NCBI GenBank assembly: GCA_942159475.1
Contig: OW804098.1
Location: forward strand, 117,515,374-117,579,373
DNA from: Sthenelais limicola
Lineage: Eukaryota > Annelida > Polychaeta > Phyllodocida > Sigalionidae
Direction: 5' to 3'
Length of the DNA: 64,000 bases
Shown: one piece after another, positions 22,110-34,226 of the stretch
Layout of the letters: every line of letters starts with the position of its first letter
Position numbering within the stretch: the first letter of the stretch is position 1
Position numbers and translations under genes: made by a program
Notes under the pieces: model-generated
The model's input: only the letters and a program-made list of their open reading frames with translations
What the model was told of the DNA's origin: nothing
Database searches by the model: none

Positions 22110-22518
22110 TGTGATGTGTTTCAGGAAAATGAGTCATAAGTCGCATAAAATAAATTTTGATATATCATTATATTTGAAAAGATTAGATCAAGCTGATTCC
22201 AATGATACTAAACAGTCTAATAATCTAATAAGTATTCTACATTTTTAACTTTGATATTTTCGTTATTGAAAAAAAAGTTTCCAATATTTCTGGGGGTCAA
22301 TAAACAGTAAAGTAACTAAATGTAGTCCATATGAGGACCTGTAAAACTAAAAGATATATTGAATAGATTGGCCTGAAATTTGGTGCATTAATTGATATAG
22401 CTACAAGTAATCAACTCTTCAAAAATCAGAACATTTCAATGATGTGATCTTGTGAAAAAAACACATTGAAAAATATCTATTTTGCGACTTATGACTCATT
22501 TTCCTGAAACACATCACA
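22110..22518 (-). mobile_element. MITE family A, copy A4
   Basis: About 409 bp with near-perfect inverted termini, flanked by AA on both sides. The interior is inverted relative to A3. Confidence 0.85.
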
Positions 22519-23625
22519 AATGTGTAGTTCCACGACACATAATGTGTCGTTAATGTGTGACCGAGAAAGTGAGGACACAAAATCTCTATGAAATTGATGA
22601 ACTTTTAACACTAAATAAAAGTTGTTATGATTGTTGTCTTGGTAGTATTAAAAATATTTTGAATATGCAATATAGTTATAAGTCGGATCTATGATTTTAA
22701 GTCCGAACCGATGTCTTCTTAGGAATATTAAAACTGGAATGTTGTAGATACTAGCAACAAGTTTGGAACAGGAGAGTGAGGACTATGTCCGATGCTATAC
22801 CCGAGCTTGTTTGACCCTGCTGGGAACCACAGTATGGGGTCTGGTGGAGGAAATCGGGGAAAGGACCATAAAAGGCCAATAGATTTTATTTTCACAAATC
22901 AGGGGTACTGGTCCCGAGCTATAGATGTTCTGAACCTGATTGTCAACTTATAAATCAGATTTATGCAATATGTATACAATAATGAAAGAAAATTCACTTG
23001 CACCTCCAAAACGGAAAATGAGAGGGGAGACTGAAGGCCCTTTAAGAACTTACAAACAACCTCGGATGAAAGGGGTGACCGCCTGGGCCATCAGATTCCA
23101 AGATAAGATGGGGAAATTTGTTACATCTTTCTGCCGACCCATGAGTTGATACTCTTTTGAATTTACTCTTGTTGATACTAGCAGTGGGTTTCTAGCGATA
23201 GTAGCAAATAAACGATTTGTCAATTCAATTCAGACCAGTAAATCATGGAAATATATATAAGTGTTTTTATTTCACATTCATCATACAATTACATCAATAA
23301 TGAGAAAAAGGTCCTTCTCCCTCTTTGCACGCATAGGTCTTCCGAGAGTGCCTTAGATTGTTCTTTTTATATTCAAATAAGACACTAACTTAATTAAGTG
23401 CTTATGGATATGTTGTTAATTTCAATTTCCGATGTTTATATTCTATACACTTATTCATACAACTATAACAATCTAATTAACCTTAATCATACATCACATA
23501 TGTTTAAATACAAGTTTAAACGCTTTTAACACACTTTTAGGGGGTTTAAATGCAATTATGCCATGATTTATTCTGAACAAATTCACTGAAAAATGCTACT
23601 AATTATGAATTATCAAATTACAGTA
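22519..23625. other. Intergenic, nothing recognised
   Basis: A 69-codon open frame at 22940-23149 is rich in Lys/Arg but matches nothing I know and lacks gene context. The rest is AT-rich and featureless. Confidence 0.45.
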
Positions 23626-23745
23626 TGACTACACTAATTGAAGTGTGGACTATACTAATTGAAGTGTGGATTATTATAATTGAAGTGTGGATTATTATAA
23701 TTGAAGTGTGGATTATTATAATTGAAGTGTGGATTATAGTAATTG
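23626..23745. repeat. 21-bp minisatellite
   Basis: About six copies of attgaagtgtggattattat plus one base; the first copies differ by ctatact/actacact variants. Confidence 0.88.
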
Positions 23746-23959
23746 GACTTGGATGCGAGTGCAATAGTATGTCCTCTCTTGAATGCCGATGAATTATTAA
23801 CCTGGGCGTTTGAATGCTGATGAATTATTGATGATGATTTATTGACGTTATCTGCATGCCGATGGATTATCATTATCCTGCTGGAGGCTTGTGGCTGTTG
23901 TGTTAATTGCCTCTTAATTAAAACCAATACTCCCATGAGCTTAAAGAGCGACGACCAAA

Positions 23960-25190
23960 CTGATGACTTAAGCATAAGGAAGTGTCTATCATGTTGACTG
24001 CTTGGATTTCCTTTGAAGAATGAAAGGTGGCAAGAAATTGTTTCCACTTTTATACTTCAAATCAAATGTAAATGGTCAGTCCAAACACTAAATGTAGGGG
24101 GCGCTTCAGACGTCTCGTTTGCACCGTCCACTTTCAAAAGTTATATAAGCAAAAAGAAACTCTTGCCACCTTTTAGTGTCTAGTGGAAAGCCAAGCAGGC
24201 AACATGTATTATTAACATTAGACATTAGAATATGAATGGAGCCTCCCGTCATTTGCTTATCAGGCATGTGGCTCTGTGATAAGGTGGGCAAAATGGTCCA
24301 GTTCCAAATTGACTAGAGTTTGGAGTAGCATTGGTGTATGGATATATTATAATCTCAGAAACAGCCTAATGAAGTGCTTTCCCCTGTGACCATACCCAGC
24401 TGTTGATTCAATTATGGAGCCTCCTGTGATGAGTTTCAAAGAGCGACCAGCCGGAAAATTAGTTTGATGGTTGTCCATACCAAAATGATAATCTAAGTGT
24501 AAGGAAGTGTCTATAATGTTGACTGCTTGAATTTCCTTTGAAGAATGAACGGTGGCAAGAAATTGTTTCCACTTTTATACTTTGCAGAAAAATCAAATGT
24601 GTGCACTAAGGAGTGAAATGGGCGTGGCCTATTCCGATTGGACCATAGTACTGGGATTTTAACACTGGCCTTCCATAATCTCCGAGCGCAGCTCGCTGAC
24701 GTCACTGTTTGGACTAGACTATTGAAGATTTAACATGGACAGCTCAGCTATATTAATGACAACAGAAAATTAAACTATTTGGGTGAAAATAAAGGATCTG
24801 CAAATATTTAAAAAATATTATTCTGTTCGCTTCTTCATGGAGAAACAACTCCCAGGCACTAACCCTTACCGGCTGTTGATTAGATTAAAACATCAATGAA
24901 GCCTCCACTAATTTGATTATCTGGCATGTGGCTGTGTGATAAGGCGCCGGCAATTAGTAGATAAAGACCACTGGATGGTTATTTTCAAATCGGCTAAAGT
25001 TGCCAGTAGCATTGTAGTATCGACTCAAACAAGATAAGATATGCGCATGCGCCATTACTTTTTGGACCGAACCCATGGGATCGGATATATATAGTCAGGG
25101 CAGGAAAGATGGGTAAAACAGTGGCCACTCTAACGGGCCATAGTCGTTGGGAGGCGGCAGCTCGTTTGCTGGGATCAGGCGGCATAATAC
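23960..25190. repeat. Local repeat cluster on the right-window side of the Crypton gene
   Basis: Several motifs recur here and at 26920-27060, 27690-27905, 29160-29310, 29600-30010 and 30290-30580. Examples are atctggcatgtggc(t/g)g.gtgataagg, aatgtagggggcgcttcag, ccatacccagctgttgatt, atggagcctcctgtgatgag and taacgg(g/c)ccatagtcgt. They look like fragments of one element family broken up around the recombinase gene. No protein is encoded. Confidence 0.6.
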
Positions 25191-25889
25191 AAAAAGATAG
25201 ATTACTTAGATCATGTTTCCATCATAGAGATAGATCTTTTTATGTTGGTGGGGCGTCTATCGTTTTGAGTCGATTGGAATAAAGCTGTAATAAAAAAAAG
25301 GAGATAGATTTCTGTTACAACTTTTATTAAGACACTAAAGACAAAAGTAACAGAGACTACATGTAGACAATTATTGTCGACAAATATATTTCATGAGGAT
25401 ACCAGCAATACATTTAAAATACATTTCGTTTCCCAGTTTTATCCCAGTTTTATTCAGCCACGGGGGAGATAAGAGGGCTAAAGGAAATGTCAAACTTCAC
25501 TACACTATCCATGGCACGCAGCTCAATTACTTGTAAGTTATAAAAACAACATCAAAAGAGCAAATCATGAAATGGATATAAAAGAAATTACTTGTGATAA
25601 AAGTTCACTAAACTAAGCATGGCACTTTGCTGATTAACTTCTAACAGAGACATCAGAAGAACATGGCATAAAAGGGATATAAAATGAACTAGTTGAGATA
25701 AATGTTCACTAAAATAATCATGGCACGTTGATGATTTAGTTCTAAGAACGACATCAGAAGAACGACGGATAAAATGTATTTAAAACAAAATACTTGTGCT
25801 AAATGTTCACTAAATATGCATGGCACGTTGCTGATTTAATTAATCCAACTAGATCGGAATAAAACAGCTTATCTTTGATGTCAAAGGAA
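25191..25889. other. AT-rich sequence 3' of the recombinase gene with a loose tandem repeat
   Basis: Four diverged copies of a unit of about 90 bp (landmarks ttcactaa, atggcacg.tgctgattta, catcagaagaac, aaaatg) lie between about 25500 and 25850. No gene is seen. Confidence 0.45.
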
Positions 25890-26827
25890 CTACTTATGAT
25901 ATATATTGACTGTGGCCCCAGCCTGAATAAAATAGGTATGTCCTTGCTGGTTGACTTGATCAGTAGTGGTAGGAAATAGACATTTCCTGTTCGCATCTTG
26001 GCCCTGGATGGGTTGTGAAGCAGATAAACGTGGTGAGCGCCTCGGAGGGGGGGTTGCCATGGAAATACGGGGAGAAGGTAAGACGGCAGCAACTCGTATG
26101 GTGGCACATGGAGATGCTGGAGGAACATTTGGAGATGCTGGAGGAGGGGCGGCTGATGGCTGGGGTGCAGGGGCACGAGGCTGATGATTTAATCCAAGGG
26201 CAGATGATAATTGGTGACTCATGTCACGCCTCGTGCCCTCGCTGGTGGTGGAATATGATTCGATTGATGACACACATGTCGCCCTAATAGAGTGATTAGT
26301 GTAATCCTTTGATAGGCGAGCTCCTTTGGATATGGTCAGCATGAAGTCACCTATCGTATTAACCCCCACAGGCAGTGGCATGTACCATGTGGCCGACCTT
26401 TCATAACTTGCTTTAGGCCGCTGAAAAAACTCTTCACAATCTAGACTAAGCTTGCCTAGATACAATTTCAATGTGGAAAGGGGGCATCCATCACCACCTG
26501 TCGCCGACATTCTTTGCTCATGATCAGAATGGTGGGCATTAAGGCCTACATGGTTTTTTTCAGCCGGATTATGGTCAAGTGTGGCAAACTCGAAGCCATC
26601 TGCATCATTACCAAAGACAATATCGCTCCTCTTGAAGTCTCGGAGGCCCTCCCTCCCTCTCCTGCCAAAATGCAGGCAGAATTCAAAGAAAACTTTCAAC
26701 TGGAGAGCCTTAGGGTTAGCAGTTGAAATGACTCCAGAGGCGTAGATCTTGTCGATATCTGCCTTCGATATGGGTGTGTGCTTCTTGGATTTATCCAACC
26801 CTTGTTTTTTGGCCTTTCGTATAGCAC
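25890..26827 (-). pseudogene. Crypton-type tyrosine recombinase (KIAA1958-like, DUF3504), exon 3
   Basis: Read on the minus strand, the exon follows an acceptor (ttttgttccacag, AG at 26828-26829) and joins exon 2 in frame. It encodes the catalytic domain: the GRRGREGLR box with the first active-site Arg, the FFQRPK and MPLPVGVNT landmarks, and the HSIR box (H-x-x-R; codons 26283-26294). Then the sequence jumps to SIESYS, the region holding the nucleophilic Tyr in this family. About 20-25 residues with the GHK/GHR box usually found between them are missing, so catalysis should fail. A Pro/Ala-rich tail follows. Crypton recombinases integrate DNA circles without inverted repeats, and vertebrate KIAA1958, KCTD1 and ZMYM genes derive from them. 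Family call is firm; the deletion is judged from family memory rather than alignment. Confidence 0.82.
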
Positions 26828-27269
26828 CTGTGGAACAAAATCCAAATATAAGTAACATAATTAATTCAAAAGCAAAACGATATGATCGGCACCTTTCTCT
26901 TTCTAATGCCGAATCAAGCATCAAAGGAGCCTCCACTAATTAGATTATCTGGCATGTGGCGGGGTGATAAGGTGGCGATAATGATTATATCAACAACACA
27001 GACTTGCTCTTTACCAATCGTCTAAAGTTCCCAGTAGCATTGAAGTATGAATAGAATATTTAGCAGTCACGATATATGTATTGTGCATCGCTTTCTGGTA
27101 TCTAAACGAGCAGATTTACGTTAGCAAAATAACATTGCTCCCTATCACTAAAATAGCTATATCGTAGCCATTCCTGTCAGATTGTATTTCATCTTCATTA
27201 GCAATATTATATGTATATGCCATGCCATTAGTCAGTCTGTTATTCGGAGGATAATTAAAATATAATTAC

Positions 27270-27509
27270 CTGAAATAACTGCGTTGGATGAGGCGAAAGC
27301 AGGGCCAGACATGATGTTTATCACCCTGTTGTGTGGCGGTTCGCTCAAGTGCCTATGAATACCTGACCTGATGCACCTCATCGATGATAGTCCATATTTT
27401 TCTTTTTTCAATGTCCTGACTTCTGCATAGAAGCGTGACAACACTTTTGCCAATTCTTCTTCGGGGAGATTCTCAAAGGACTGATCCATGCCTGAGTGTT
27501 TAAGCCATC
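27270..27509 (-). pseudogene. Crypton-type recombinase, exon 2 (N-terminal core-binding-like part)
   Basis: A 240-bp exon with an acceptor (cctatttcag) upstream and a donor (ttatttcag|gtaatt) downstream on the minus strand. Splicing keeps frame on both sides: the 587-bp intron to exon 1 splits a Gly codon (G|GA), and the 442-bp intron to exon 3 splits another (G|GT). The encoded stretch (PEEELAKVLSRFYAEVRT and, later, IRSGIHRHL) is the typical start of the KIAA1958/Crypton recombinase, the helical DNA-binding part. It has no internal stop. An in-frame ATG within the exon is unlikely to be the start because coding similarity extends upstream. Confidence 0.78.
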
Positions 27510-28096
27510 CTGAAATAGGAATTATTGAGGGATTACTTTAAATTAAATCTCTTATAAAATAAACATGTAATATGCTCAATTATTAACATTAACACAGTTA
27601 TATACATTATAGGCAAAGAGTATAATTAGTGGCATTTATTGGTGAATTCGTTTCAAATAAATCATGTAAAAATTGCATTGAAAAGCCCTTAAAGTGTGTT
27701 GGCATTCACTATACAAATTGGAATTACAGAAGAATTAAATGTGTGCGGTAAGGAGCAAAATGGGCAGGGCCTATTGAGTCGGCTATATAAGGATAAGGGG
27801 TGACGTCGCTGTTTGGACAGTACTACTGGGAGTTTAACACTGGAATTTGATAATGTCCAAGCATGGCGGTGTGACGTCACAGTTTGGACCAGACTATTGG
27901 ACATTTAACATTAAACACTCTGACTCTTCTTCTAGCTAAGAAAATGAAGTTAATCAGACGTACAGATTAGAAAAAATGATTAGATTTTAGACAAGTCCAA
28001 AACATTTGAACATACATATAATCGCTCTCTGCCAATTGGAATTAAAAATATTAACATTTGCAAAGGGTTTAAAACATTATTTGACTCTGTACAAAC

Positions 28097-28299
28097 CTTG
28101 GATAATGCGCACAGACCAGGCTGTCTGCTGGTGAGTTGAATCAGATTTGGCATCGAGTTGCATCTGCCCTAACTCCTGATCCGACACAGTGGCGAATCGA
28201 GGCCCATCCACATCTTGTACATTGCGTTTTGCTGCCAGAGACCGTTTATTGCTCTTTTTCTTGGGCCCTGGAGGTGGCTTAGCAGCAGAAATAGGCGCG

Positions 28300-28334
<35 letters not shown>

Positions 28335-28828
28335 GGGAGCAGGAGGAGGAGGAGGAGCAGGTACAGGAGGAGAGGCAGCCGTAGAAGGGCGTTTTCCAAC
28401 TCAGCTTCGTCTGGGGAAAATGGCTCCAATGCCTTGCTAACTGGAGGAGCTTCTTTAAAGTCATCCAGATCTGGATCCCTTGCTGGTAGTCTATGTGGGT
28501 TGCAGACCGATCTGGCAATCCTAGTAGTGGTGGGGAGGTTATCAAAATAATCATCTTGCGAGAAAAATTCCAACCAATCTTGGTCGTTGGGATTTGCTTG
28601 ATTGCCACTTGCTTGACTGTGCAGCTCCTCTATCTCCTCGCGGATAAAAGAGAGCTGCTCCTCAGGTTCTGGCTCTTCATCATTGCTGATTAGTGGGTTG
28701 TTTGGAGTTATAAATCTTTGGATGTCCTCATCCTCCAGTGAATCGTAAGCCAAGTTCAACTCTGATAAATCAGGAGTGCAGGAAAGGCATAGGTTAAAGT
28801 CCATCTTCCTTGGTGGCAGGAGATGCAC
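28097..28828 (-). pseudogene. Crypton-type recombinase, exon 1, with frameshift
   Basis: The exon ends at a donor (attatccaag|gtttgt). Upstream of it the frame encodes an Ala/Pro repeat (28300-28375), a basic KKKSNKRS stretch resembling a nuclear localisation signal, then TAWSVRIIQG, which runs in frame into exon 2. The acidic N-terminal part (from a Met near 28804-28828, with many Asp/Glu) lies in a different frame. The switch falls between about 28395 and 28412, just before the repeat, and is one base. An acidic N-terminal region followed by a nuclear localisation signal is plausible for this family, but the exact start is uncertain. Confidence 0.62.
28298..28372. repeat. (GGAGCA)n coding microsatellite
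   Basis: GGAGCA-type hexamer run within recombinase exon 1, encoding alternating Ala-Pro on the minus strand. Units keep a multiple of three, so it does not itself explain the nearby frameshift. Confidence 0.85.
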
Positions 28829-30600
28829 TGGCTGTACGAGGGCATAAGCGGCCTGGAGGAGATGGGCCAGTTGCTTGGTAACGCGATGAAAAGGGCGCCA
28901 GTATCAAGCAAGGTGGGCGGGGGTAAACCATGTGTTTCAATTAAGATGGCTAGATAGAGTGAATGATTTCATATCAGTCTGGTATGACAGACCTATGTAT
29001 GATCTGATGAAGTAAACTCATTACAAAGATTTGCATAAGTTGATCTTATTTATTATTTCAGAAATAATATTCAACTAAAAAGAAAATCCTAATAACGAAA
29101 AGTAAAATGCCTTGATTATGGCAATTGAAATATTTTAATCAGTGGATAGAAATAAACATCGCCTGACATTAGACAATAAACGGTGAGAACAGATTGCTTC
29201 TACTTTTATACCTTGTGCAGGTGTGCGGTTCAAACGAAGTGACATATGCCCGTACAAGATTGACTGATCTGTAACGGCCCATAGTCGTGGGGAGGCGGCC
29301 GCTGGTTAATTACATAAAAGGGTAAAAGGAAATATAACAATACTAGGGAATATAATCAACATTAAACATTACCTTCTACTGGCATTTGCTTTATGTTTAC
29401 CATCTAATTAATTTAAAAAGGTAAGATTAAAGGATAGGTGAAGTTCTATGAAATTGATTCTTGGGTAAAAATCGCTGAGTTGTCTGTCATCTTTTTTCTT
29501 AGATAAAGGCAAAGGAAGTGGGAGTACATTAGGTAGTTGGGGTGATTAATAAGAGTCCGATTGATTATGGATGGGAAAAGGCTATATCAGTTTAGCAGAG
29601 CAGAGCCTGTAGTTTGTGGCGATGTTGCCTGCTTGGATTTGCATTGAAGACTGAACGGTGGCAATAATTTTTTCCATTTTTATACCTTGTGTAGGTGTGC
29701 GACTCAAACAAGATAACAAAAGCGCCCCCTGTATTTAGTGCTTGGACCGGACACTAGTTTCCTTGGAATTACTATAAAAATAAAAAAAATTTGCTTGCAC
29801 GCTCATATGAGAATTACCCCTCGTTCAGTCAGTTCTTCCCAGCCACTAACGCTTGCCAGCTGTTGCTTTCCTTCGAACATCAATGGAGCCTCCAGTAATT
29901 TGATTATCGGGCATGTGGCAGGGTGATAAGGTGGCGATAATGATTACATCGACAAGACTGACTGGCTATTTTGCAATCGGCTAAAGTTGCGAGTAGCATT
30001 GAAGTATGAATATAATATCAGAAAGAAATTAATCAACTACCTTCCCCTAGCATAGATCGAAGTTAAAAATAAAAATTAGCATTGCAACTCCTAATGTTTC
30101 TTCTTGCTGGTCAAATCATATGAAAATGATAGATTATTTCCCCACATAACTCCAGTCATACTATATAAATAAAATGATAGTACAGGTCTTATTTCTCCAA
30201 AACAACAGATGCTTATTTTTAACCGACTAGCTGGCGCCCAAATATCAAGTGACGGTGGGCAAGTTTTCGACCACGCTTTTATACTTTTTAGGGCTCTGGC
30301 AAAAGTGGTCAGTCCAAACACTAAATGTAGGGGGCGCTTCAGTCGTCTCGTTTGCACCGTCCACTTTCAAAAGTATAAAAGCAAAAACAAACTCTTGCCA
30401 CCTATTAGTGCCGAGTGGAAAGCCAAGCAGGCAACATCAGGCAGTTCCAAATTGATTAGAGTTCTGAGTAGCTTTGGTGTTTGGATATATTATAATCTTA
30501 CAAACAGCCTAATGAAGTGCCTAACCCTCTGACCATACCCAGCTGTTGATTTAATTATGGAGCCTCCTGTGATGAGTTAATTGGCGTGTCTGTGCTTAAT
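28829..30600. repeat. Repeat cluster on the 5' side of the Crypton gene
   Basis: Contains further copies of the motifs found at 24-25.2 kb: the taacgg.ccatagtcgt..ggaggcggc segment at 29271-29307 (compare 25132-25165), the tggcatgtggc segment near 29910, and the aatgtagggggcgcttcag plus ctcgtttgcaccgtccact segment at 30320-30370 (compare 24092-24135). These may be Crypton-family ends or target repeats. No gene is supported. Confidence 0.55.
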
Positions 30601-30613
30601 TACGTGTGTTAAA

Positions 30614-30732
30614 ATAGATGAACCATGTGCCTCAACGTGCATAGTGGATTTATATTATAATTCCCTCGACTTCGTCTCGAGGAATTATATCCTATAAATC
30701 CACTATCCACTTAATCGGACATGGTTTATCCA
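30614..30732. repeat. Long hairpin-forming inverted repeat
   Basis: Core arms at 30642-30668 and 30677-30705 (agtggatttata...ttataattcc / ggaattata...tataaatccact) meet around a short ctcga-cttcg-tctcga tip. Outer arms gatgaaccatgt and acatggtttatc extend the pairing to about 119 bp. It could be a fold-back element or a cruciform-forming site. Confidence 0.7.
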
Positions 30733-31149
30733 TTACCTATACAACTCCTCTTGTATAAGCCAATGAATAGCCAAAGTAGTGTAAACAGGGCACGCTTTTG
30801 GAGCCATTTTTTATTATCATTCAATCTATCAACAAATCCCGCCTCTCACCAGAGCAATTTAACATCGAGAATACATTTTGTTCTTCTCTTGTTCTTTTTT
30901 AAAATTTTTATACTGATCATAATATAATGAAGTCATGACACATTTTTCGTAAGTTAAAACTAGGATCATTAAACTTTATATAGTTCACATCTAGGACAGT
31001 ACTAAACATTTAACGCTTTTGATTTAACAATTAAACAGATTCATGGTAATCACACAATTAATATATAAACGTGTAGCGTCTGCTGTTAATTACCTCAGTC
31101 ACTGATTAGAAATAAATCACTTGAAACTCTCTGTCCTTGCTCGCTTTAT
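30733..31149. other. Intergenic, nothing recognised
   Basis: AT-rich; a 68-codon open frame has no recognisable content. Confidence 0.45.
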
Positions 31150-31356
31150 GGGTCAGATTTTCAAAAAATGTACAATTCGCCTTCACCAATCCTCTCAAAT
31201 AACCCAAATTTCAGACGAAAATAAAGTTAAAAAATTAATACAGTTCAACCTAACCAAACAGATTCCTGAAGAGAATCAATGCAATCCCGAATATACGTGA
31301 ATTAATTACTGAAATGTGTACAGCTGCCAATTGTACATTTTCTGAAAATCTGAGCC
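31150..31356 (-). mobile_element. MITE family C, copy C2
   Basis: Starts gggtcagattttcaaaaaat and ends in its near complement. Interior inverted relative to C1 and somewhat shortened. Confidence 0.72.
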
Positions 31357-31662
31357 TTATTCGTCACCCGGACGTGGCCCTTGTTGAACAATGGCCAGAA
31401 CGACCCTTCAGCTCCACAGGAGAGAAGTATATAAAGGTTTAATAGAAAAGGTAATAATAGAGAAGTATGTACAGATGTGCTGTATAAAAATACTAAATAA
31501 AAAAATAATATGTATGGAGAATCAAATGTACCCATTACCTACATATAGGAGAGATGAGATACAGGCGTCCATTATAGATTATAGCTACATTCAATTCTCC
31601 ATACAATTTATTTGCCACAAGATCGCTCCCGAACATAGAACACAGTTCAAACATTGAATATG

Positions 31663-31890
31663 TGAATACTGCATGAGTTGCGTAGCAACGAGTGCAATAT
31701 TCTAAGCGACTGAAACCAATGAGTTAGTTAACAGATTTATTATACATGCTTTCAATCATGAAAATAGAAAACATTTGATTCATAAATTTTAATTTTACCG
31801 GTAATCTTAGTAAAAAACAGATTGGTTGCCATGACAACCCCATGTAAATCACTAGTGAAATATGAACTATGCGTAAATAACTCTAGATAT
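31663..31890 (+). repeat. Interspersed repeat family D, copy 1
   Basis: Matches 53738-53943 along its length. Landmarks are gagttgc(g/a)tagcaacgagt, cagatttattatacatgctttca, ttaccggtaatctta and ggttgccatgacaa. It includes a 12-bp gap relative to copy 2. Non-coding. Confidence 0.8.
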
Positions 31891-34226
31891 GATGTGTTGG
31901 ATGTCAAAGCTAGGGAACAATAAGCCATCCCACTAATCTGTATAAGCATGGACTACATGGGAAACCAGAGCACCTGGTAAACCAAAGATGTTCCTATAAA
32001 ATGTATGTAACGCAGACTTGATTATTATATCTGGAACTATCTCCGGATTTTGTGATTCTCACTGATTGAGGACTTGATAAGGCCAATGGTCTATTCAGAC
32101 TAATTATATCATTGTTTTATAACTTGCGGATTGATTGTTTGATTGTATTGTATTCATGTATGTTGAACCATTGTATTTTAGTTGGCAACAAAACTCAAAA
32201 AAAAAGAACTAGTATTAAATACGGTCTACTTCTTGTCTAGTGGAGGCACATTATATTAAAGGAGTTTCTTGTAAAATCATGTAAGCATAATATTGTCATA
32301 TTAGATCTTTGATAATGTACTGATGATTAAACTCTTATTGTAAATTGTATCTACAGCAGAAATACTTTCGGACATTGAAAGGTATCACACTTGTGAAATT
32401 TGTTTCGAAATAAAATCTGTTAAAAAAAAAAAGATTTACAATAAATAATTAATTTAATCAAAACTAATTCATTTCTAGAAATGAGTGGCAGAAGTGGTGA
32501 GTGCCCCCCCCAAAAAAAAAAAAAATAACCCCCAACCTCTCCCCCACCCCCCACCAGCTTGGAAACTAAAATTTGTTAAATTTGTTTTTAAAATTAATTT
32601 AAGGCCAATAAAAACATTTAGAAAAACAAAACTAGCAAGGGCTGAGCTGAGACAGTATACAACACTTACACACTTTAAAACAAAAACACGTAAAACAAAA
32701 AAATAAGTTGGTTTTAAAAATTGGAAAATCTTTCCTTAGCTGACAGAAATGAAAACTTGTTTTTGGTAGAAGGGGAAGGTTCACTGTCTACTGGTTAGGG
32801 CTGTTTATTCTAATGATAAACTTGTAAAGTAGAGATAAAAATTGTTGTTTTGAGTTGGTTTTATGAATCACAAGTGTTTGGGCTATTGAGATAATGAGGA
32901 ATACTGATGTACAGTAAGATAAGACATATTTTAATAGTGACTGACTAGCTGAACATGTTTATTAACAGTATATGCAGGGGTGTCGGAAGCTAATTTAAAA
33001 TGGGGGGGACAAGGTATAAGTTGGACCTTTTTTCACTGCTACACAGAATGTCTTAAATATCTTAATATTTATAATTGTCATCAACACACACTTGCATGCA
33101 CACCCAAACACATAGCTGCATATTCATGATAATTATTGTCAGAAGCAAAACATTTCCTGGTTGTTTATTCTTATATTTATGTTATTTTTGTCCATAACAT
33201 ATTATCAGGAATTATTTTGATTAAAATGATTGAAAATACTAAAATATAAATCTCTTGCATTCTTTCTTCATTACCCCAAGGTTTTCGTCTACTCCCACAG
33301 CTACCAATACAATGGTTAGAATAAGTATATGATTGTCATATGGACTGAAGTGGAACGAGGGGAGTCCATAGATATAAAGAATATATTATTTCTTAATCCA
33401 GGTGATTACATTGGGTGTCATGACTTATTATATATGTAATATTCAGGGTTGTCCCGGAATTGGAGAGTAACTGCCTCTAATAGGTGGAGTAACCAGCTCT
33501 GCATGGCCAGAGGCCATGCGGGGGAGGGTGTAGGGGGGTCCCCCCTCCCACTTGGGGGTCTGGGGGGCCACCCCCATGAGAATTTTGAAAACATTGTGAC
33601 AAAATTGTGGTGTATCAAAATCTGGTGCATTTTGAGAAGTATATTTTATAAACTTCCATGACTTGTAGGGTTTTTAAATGGCAATAATAAATAAAACTTG
33701 GATACATTCTTATTTCCATCACTCACTCTCCAAGATACTTTCCACATCATTCTCAGTAGTCAGTCAGGGTTTTTTAAGGTTAGGAGTAGGGGGGAATTGC
33801 ATGGTAGTAGGGGGGGGCATTTCTGTTTTGAGGCCCCCAGAAAATTTTGAATTTTACATGAAGAATGATGACTTCTGGCGTATTATCATCATAATTTCCA
33901 TAAGATTTCAAAGTTAACATTTTATACATTTTCCACTTCATGTAATAGGTAACGTCGCCCAGAAATGTACAATTGCTGTCAGAATGGCGAATTTAAAAAG
34001 ATGGAGAAAGCAAGAGGGGGTGTTCTCCTTGCTGGTGGGGGGTCTGGGGAAATTTAGAAAAATTAGAAGCAAATTGGTGAAGTCTGAAGCCAATTCCAAT
34101 TACTTTTGAGCTGATTATTGCTGTAAGATTGGTCAGAAAGATATACATAATTTCCTGAAAGGGAAGTGCCAAATGATTATGATAGTATATCTGCACTTAT
34201 TCAAACCATTTGTCACATGTTAAAAC
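31891..34226. other. Intergenic with G-rich repeat fragments
   Basis: Downstream of NLR-B on its strand. Four short related segments carry runs of G with nearby gaaaattttga (about 32985-33025, 33515-33595, 33795-33870, 34015-34085), probably degenerate copies of one short repeat. A C-run followed by an A-run lies at 32505-32526. No gene is supported. Confidence 0.5.

Noticed and set aside
23626..23745. Regular 21-bp repeat as a possible CRISPR array
   Set aside because: Units are head-to-tail without unique spacers, and the genome is eukaryotic.
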